Source: SVTX01 sp045602385
Lineage (GTDB): Bacteria; Bacillota; Clostridia; Oscillospirales; CAG-272
Direction of reading: 5' to 3'
Length of the DNA: 64,000 bases
Assembly (NCBI GenBank): GCA_045602385.1
Contig: JAZSBL010000045.1
Location: forward strand, 20,848-84,847
Below are positions 60,919 to 64,000 of this stretch, piece after piece. The translations under genes and the position numbers were made by a program. Within the stretch, counting starts at the first letter, position 1. The number at the start of each line of letters is the position of its first letter. The notes beneath the pieces were generated by a model. That model had not been told where the DNA came from, did no database searches, and saw only the letters and a list, made by a program, of their open reading frames with translations.

Positions 60919-61437
60919 ATGGTAGGAATTATTGTTTCAATAGCCTTGATGCTCGTTGGAGTGGGTCTTGACCAGCTGACGAAATATTTAGTTGTGGCTA
61001 ATATTGGGCTACACGAGTCGGTTGAAATTATTCCCGGAGTTTTTAATTTCACATACGTTCAGAACGACGGCGCGGCGTTTGGCATGCTTGACGACCAGAG
61101 ATGGATCTTCCTGGTGCTTTCCACGGTTGCCATTGTCGGTATCGTTGGATTTATGTTCTGGAAGAAGCCGCAGGATAAGCTCTTGCTTGCTTCTCTCACA
61201 CTTATAGTGTCGGGCGGAATAGGCAACATGATCGACCGCATAGCGCTCGGCTACGTTATAGACTTTATTGATTTCTGCGCTTTCCCAACAATTTGGATGT
61301 GGGTATTCAACGTGGCAGACTCCTTTGTTTGCATTGGCGCGGGAATGATGATGCTCTGGCTTATCCTTGACATGGTACGTGATTACAAAAAGGAAAAGGC
61401 AGCAAAGAGTTGTGAGGACTCCGGTAATGAGGAATGA
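60919..61437 (+). CDS. lspA: Lipoprotein signal peptidase (signal peptidase II)
   Basis: 172 residues, four hydrophobic helices. DQLTKYLV near 16, NDGAAFGML near 49, GGIGNMIDRI near 97 (catalytic Asp) and FNVADSFV near 133 (second catalytic Asp). It cleaves signal peptides of lipoproteins such as the HtrA-like protein in this window. AGAAAGGA precedes the ATG. Confidence 0.96.
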   Translation: MVGIIVSIALMLVGVGLDQLTKYLVVANIGLHESVEIIPGVFNFTYVQNDGAAFGMLDDQRWIFLVLSTVAIVGIVGFMFWKKPQDKLLLASLTLIVSGGIGNMIDRIALGYVIDFIDFCAFPTIWMWVFNVADSFVCIGAGMMMLWLILDMVRDYKKEKAAKSCEDSGNEE

Positions 61438-62434
61438 AAACGATGCTCGCGATACCCTTGAGCTTGAGGGCGAGGAGAGGGCGACCTTTACTGCGACCGA
61501 TGACGACAGAGGCGCGAGAATAGATAAATTTTTGTCCGAATGCATGGGCGAGAGCCGCTCATTTGCGGCAAAGCTCATTGAGGGCGGCATGGTTACCGTG
61601 AACGGTAAGGTGGCTGCAAAGAATTACAAAATGAGCGCGGGTGACGTCGTTGAGGCGATATTGCCCGAGCCCGAGGCCTGCAAGGCTCTGCCCGAAGATA
61701 TCCCGCTTGACATAGTCTACGAGGACGAGGACATTATCGTTATCAACAAGCCGAAAGGAATGATAGTCCATCCTGCAACCGGTATATATACCGGAACGCT
61801 GGTAAACGCGCTGATGTATCATTGCAAGGACTCTCTGTCGGGTATCGGCGGAGTTATTCGTCCCGGCATTGTTCATCGTATTGACAAGGACACCTCAGGA
61901 CTTTTGGTAGTTGCCAAAAATGACGAGGCTCACATGTCGCTCTCCGAGCAGCTCAAGACACACACGGTCAGCCGCGTATATCACGCGATAGCCGTGGGAA
62001 ACATCAAGGACGACGAGGGAACGATAAACAAGCCGATAGGCAGACACCCGACCGACCGCAAGAAGATGGCGGTCATTACCGACCCCGCGCAGAGATCACG
62101 CGAGGCGATAACGCATTATACTGTATTGAATCGATTTGCGACACCAACGGGGCGTTTTACCTACGTAAAATGCAAGCTTGAAACGGGAAGGACCCATCAG
62201 ATAAGAGTTCATATGTCTTGCACGGGTCATCCGCTTGTCGGTGACACGGTTTACGGCGGTGGAAACACAAAATTTGAGGCTTCAAACGCCGCAAATATTC
62301 AAGGGCAATGTCTGCACGCAAAGTGCCTTGAGCTGATACACCCGAGAACAGGGGAGCATATGCACTTTGAATGCGAGCTGCCAGACAGCTTTAAAACATT
62401 GCTTGAAAAGCTCGAAAAACAAAGTAATTTCTGA
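61427..62434 (+). CDS. rluD: RluA/RluD-family pseudouridine synthase
   Basis: 335 residues. An S4 RNA-binding domain (about 25-85) is followed by the synthase domain with HRIDKDTSGLL near 148 (catalytic Asp) and GRTHQIRVH near 252. It probably acts on 23S rRNA. ATG 61427 lies 11 bases inside lspA with GAGG upstream, so the two are coupled, as in many Firmicutes. Confidence 0.92.
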   Translation: MRNENDARDTLELEGEERATFTATDDDRGARIDKFLSECMGESRSFAAKLIEGGMVTVNGKVAAKNYKMSAGDVVEAILPEPEACKALPEDIPLDIVYEDEDIIVINKPKGMIVHPATGIYTGTLVNALMYHCKDSLSGIGGVIRPGIVHRIDKDTSGLLVVAKNDEAHMSLSEQLKTHTVSRVYHAIAVGNIKDDEGTINKPIGRHPTDRKKMAVITDPAQRSREAITHYTVLNRFATPTGRFTYVKCKLETGRTHQIRVHMSCTGHPLVGDTVYGGGNTKFEASNAANIQGQCLHAKCLELIHPRTGEHMHFECELPDSFKTLLEKLEKQSNF

Positions 62435-62451
62435 TTTTAAAGGATAAGAAT

Positions 62452-62955
62452 ATGCACGACGAATTAACACAGGTTGATATAAAGAAGATGCAAGAGGAGA
62501 TCGACTACCGCATGTGCGTTCTTCGCCCCCAGCTCTTGGCAGAGGTGCAGAGAACACGAGAGTACGGCGACCTCTCCGAAAACGCAGAGTACAAAGAGGC
62601 AAAGCGCGAAAAGAACGCCAACGAGAGCCGCATCCGCTACCTCAAAAACATGATAGCGACCGCCAAGGTCATTAAGGTGAGAAAGGATAACGACTCGGTC
62701 TGCCTTTTCGATACGGTTGCCTACTATGTTGAGGAGGACGATGAGGTCGAGGAGAGAAAGATAGTCACGACTCTCCGTCAGGACGCGCTCAAGGGACTGC
62801 TTTCAAAGGAATCCCCCTTGGGCAAGGCACTACTCGGCAAAAAGGTCGGCGACCGCGTGCTTGTACAGGTCAACGATAACTACAGCTACTACGTAGTTAT
62901 CCGCGCTATCACCAAGGGCGAGGACGACGAAAGCATCCCGATCAGCAGTTATTGA
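62452..62955 (+). CDS. greA: GreA/GreB-family transcript cleavage factor
   Basis: 167 residues. The N-terminal coiled coil contains ENAEYKEAKREKNANESRI, typical of GreA, and the C-terminal FKBP-like domain has SPLGKALLGKKVGD. It rescues backtracked RNA polymerase. AAAGGAT precedes the ATG, 17 bases after rluD. The Asp/Glu pair at the coiled-coil tip is replaced by ENAEYKEAK-type residues as in GreA. Confidence 0.92.
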   Translation: MHDELTQVDIKKMQEEIDYRMCVLRPQLLAEVQRTREYGDLSENAEYKEAKREKNANESRIRYLKNMIATAKVIKVRKDNDSVCLFDTVAYYVEEDDEVEERKIVTTLRQDALKGLLSKESPLGKALLGKKVGDRVLVQVNDNYSYYVVIRAITKGEDDESIPISSY

Positions 62956-62975
62956 GAGGTGCGAGGGAGAATAAA

Positions 62976-63145
62976 GGGGGAGAGGGGAAACTTTTTGAAA
63001 AAAGGTTTCCCCTCTCCCCCAGCATATTGACAACATCAATATGCGTAGCGACGTTTTGCCTGCAAAACTCGCCGCACTAGCGAAGCCAACGGCTGAGTCT
63101 GTGCAACACCCCCACACCCTTTCAAAAACTTTTAATATGTGGGGG
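62976..63145 (+). repeat. Two-part hairpin element, copy E6, with inserted hairpins
   Basis: A perfect 16-bp first stem (62976-62991 with 63005-63020), GCATATTGA/TCAATATGC (63022-63044), GTTTTGC/GCAAAAC, and a second stem CCCCCACA/TGTGGGGG (63109-63116 with 63138-63145). TTTTTGAAA (62992-63000) is complementary to TTTCAAAAA (63120-63128). It fills the gene-free stretch after greA. Confidence 0.85.
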
Positions 63146-63205
63146 TGGGTGGATTGGCGTTAATCTATTGATTTGGGGTTTTTAAGAAAAATTTTAAAAA
63201 AGGTA

Positions 63206-63234
63206 TTGACAAGGGCATCTTTTTGTGGTATTAT
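63206..63234 (+). promoter_or_regulatory. Promoter of tRNA-Ser
   Basis: TTGACA (63206-63211), 17 bases, TATTAT (63229-63234). Confidence 0.8.
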
Positions 63235-63270
63235 TGTTTGGTCGCAATGCGATAACAGCTAAAAAGACAT

Positions 63271-63362
63271 GGAGAAGTCGCGTAGCTGGTCGAGCGCGCA
63301 CGATTGGAAATCGTGTAACCGTCAAAAGCGGTTCGAGGGTTCGAATCCCTCCTTCTCCGCCA
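63271..63362 (+). tRNA. tRNA-Ser(GGA), CCA encoded
   Basis: Acceptor GGAGAAG/CTTCTCC, anticodon arm CACGA-TTGGAAA-TCGTG (anticodon GGA, codon UCC), a long variable arm and T-arm GGGTTCGAATCCC, discriminator G and CCA. Confidence 0.95.
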
Positions 63363-63368
63363 CCATTT

Positions 63369-63407
63369 TGCAAGCAATTTTTGTTAAAAAAATTGCTTGC
63401 ATTTTTA
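63369..63407 (+). terminator. Terminator of tRNA-Ser
   Basis: TGCAAGCAATTTTT pairs with AAAAATTGCTTGCA (14 bp, 5-base loop), then TTTTTATTTG. Confidence 0.9.
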
Positions 63408-63507
63408 TTTGTCTTATCTTCTGTCCTTATGTTCTTTAAAGATTCCAAAGAATACTTTGGAGCATAACCATCAAGTTTTAAGTGAATTGTAATACACAAA
63501 ATAATTT

Positions 63508-64000
63508 TTGGGTCATCTGGAAGAGAGAACTCTTTTATCTCTATACTGCTTGATTTTATGTTTGTCTATCCTATGCTTGACGGCGTGTGCTCCGCAGGAA
63601 CCAACATGCGATACGGAAAAGCAGGTAATTGAAAAGGCAGGCTATCCAGATGAAAATGTGGGACTAATGCAGGATATATATTTGTATTAAAGGACAAGAA
63701 GGATATGTTTGATATTATGGGTTATTTTGGCCCGGCGTTTTGTTTTGGGAATTTGGATATCCGTCAAGTGTTACATGTGAGCTTGAGGACGGTGAAGTCT
63801 GAAAATTCGATTTTATATGCATTTAATCCAAGACGCAACTTATATTGAAAAAGACGGAAAAGAAACCGTACTGTGGGAGCTGGGACAAAACGGGTCTTAC
63901 CTTTATTGATGAGGATTCATTTTGTGGATAATGAAAGCCTGGGCTGGACAATGGAAAAAGCAACAATTGACTTACCTGTGCCCAAAGGCAAGTGGATAAT
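63508..64000 (+). pseudogene. Frameshifted lipoprotein gene remnant (continues past window edge)
   Basis: A lipoprotein-like start (LSILCLTACAPQEP) opens a frame that stops at 63690. Protein-like text then continues in other frames: KDKKDMFDIMGYFGPAFCFG from about 63684, YPSSVTCELEDGEV near 63757, EKDGKETVLWELGQNGSYLY near 63847, and VDNESLGWTMEKATIDLPV near 63922. At least four frame changes rule out an active gene unless there are sequencing errors. AT-rich. The family is not recognised. Its position directly after tRNA-Ser is typical of acquired, decaying DNA. Confidence 0.55.

Overview
The window looks like chromosomal DNA of a Gram-positive, spore-lineage Firmicute of class Clostridia, probably a gut or rumen Oscillospirales/Christensenellales-type bacterium. 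The reasons are a spoIIE gene, a type III glutamine synthetase, the ylm/sepF cell-division cluster joined to ileS-lspA-rluD, strong Shine-Dalgarno sites, many TTGACA-N17-TATAAT promoters and U-tailed terminators, and moderate GC. No species can be named from the sequence alone.

Layout. 1-3.1 kb: end of a membrane-anchored foldase with two FKBP domains, birA, and a YpsA/SLOG protein. 3.3-11.1 kb (minus strand): an EamA transporter coupled to an unrecognised 709-residue membrane protein, then glnN and spoIIE. 11.3-13.6 kb: a GntR-controlled ABC exporter. 13.7-19.1 kb: a 53-residue ORF, a MATE pump and a heterodimeric ABC exporter. 19.2-24.0 kb: a glycoside-use operon (GH2, MFS, aldo-keto reductase, UPF0316 protein). 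24.1-28.1 kb: a CopA ATPase with a C-terminal metal-binding domain, then an HtrA-type lipoprotein with a collagen-like stretch. 28.1-30.4 kb: an XRE regulator with a paired operator, and a PHP phosphatase. 30.4-32.6 kb: an accessory patch around tRNA-Gln and tRNA-Arg, built of repeated tRNA 3'-end fragments, hairpins and terminators, with two small membrane-protein genes inside. 32.7-41.4 kb: an EamA transporter and three tandem secreted endonuclease I-family proteins. 41.4-50.9 kb: CPBP protease, DJ-1 protein, MATE pump, pgk-tpiA, nucleotidyltransferase and HIT protein, and a three-gene FkbM/fRMsr/SDR operon. 51.0-51.4 kb: a dense hairpin array. 51.4-63.0 kb: dapA, queA, miaA, a HlyD-like protein, yggS, sepF, yggT, ileS, lspA, rluD, greA. 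The window ends with tRNA-Ser and a frameshifted lipoprotein gene.

The genes are mostly housekeeping: glycolysis, nitrogen assimilation, lysine/cell-wall precursor synthesis, tRNA modification and charging, septation, lipoprotein maturation. Drug/solute export and a locus for secreted nucleic-acid degradation are added to these.

The least explained structure is non-coding. Six copies of a two-part hairpin element lie between 46 and 63 kb, and in most copies the loop of the first hairpin is complementary to the downstream tail, with matching changes between copies. There is also a nine-hairpin array at 51.06-51.38 kb, and arrays of tRNA 3'-end fragments beside two tRNAs in which the T-loop TTCGAA is usually changed by one inserted base.
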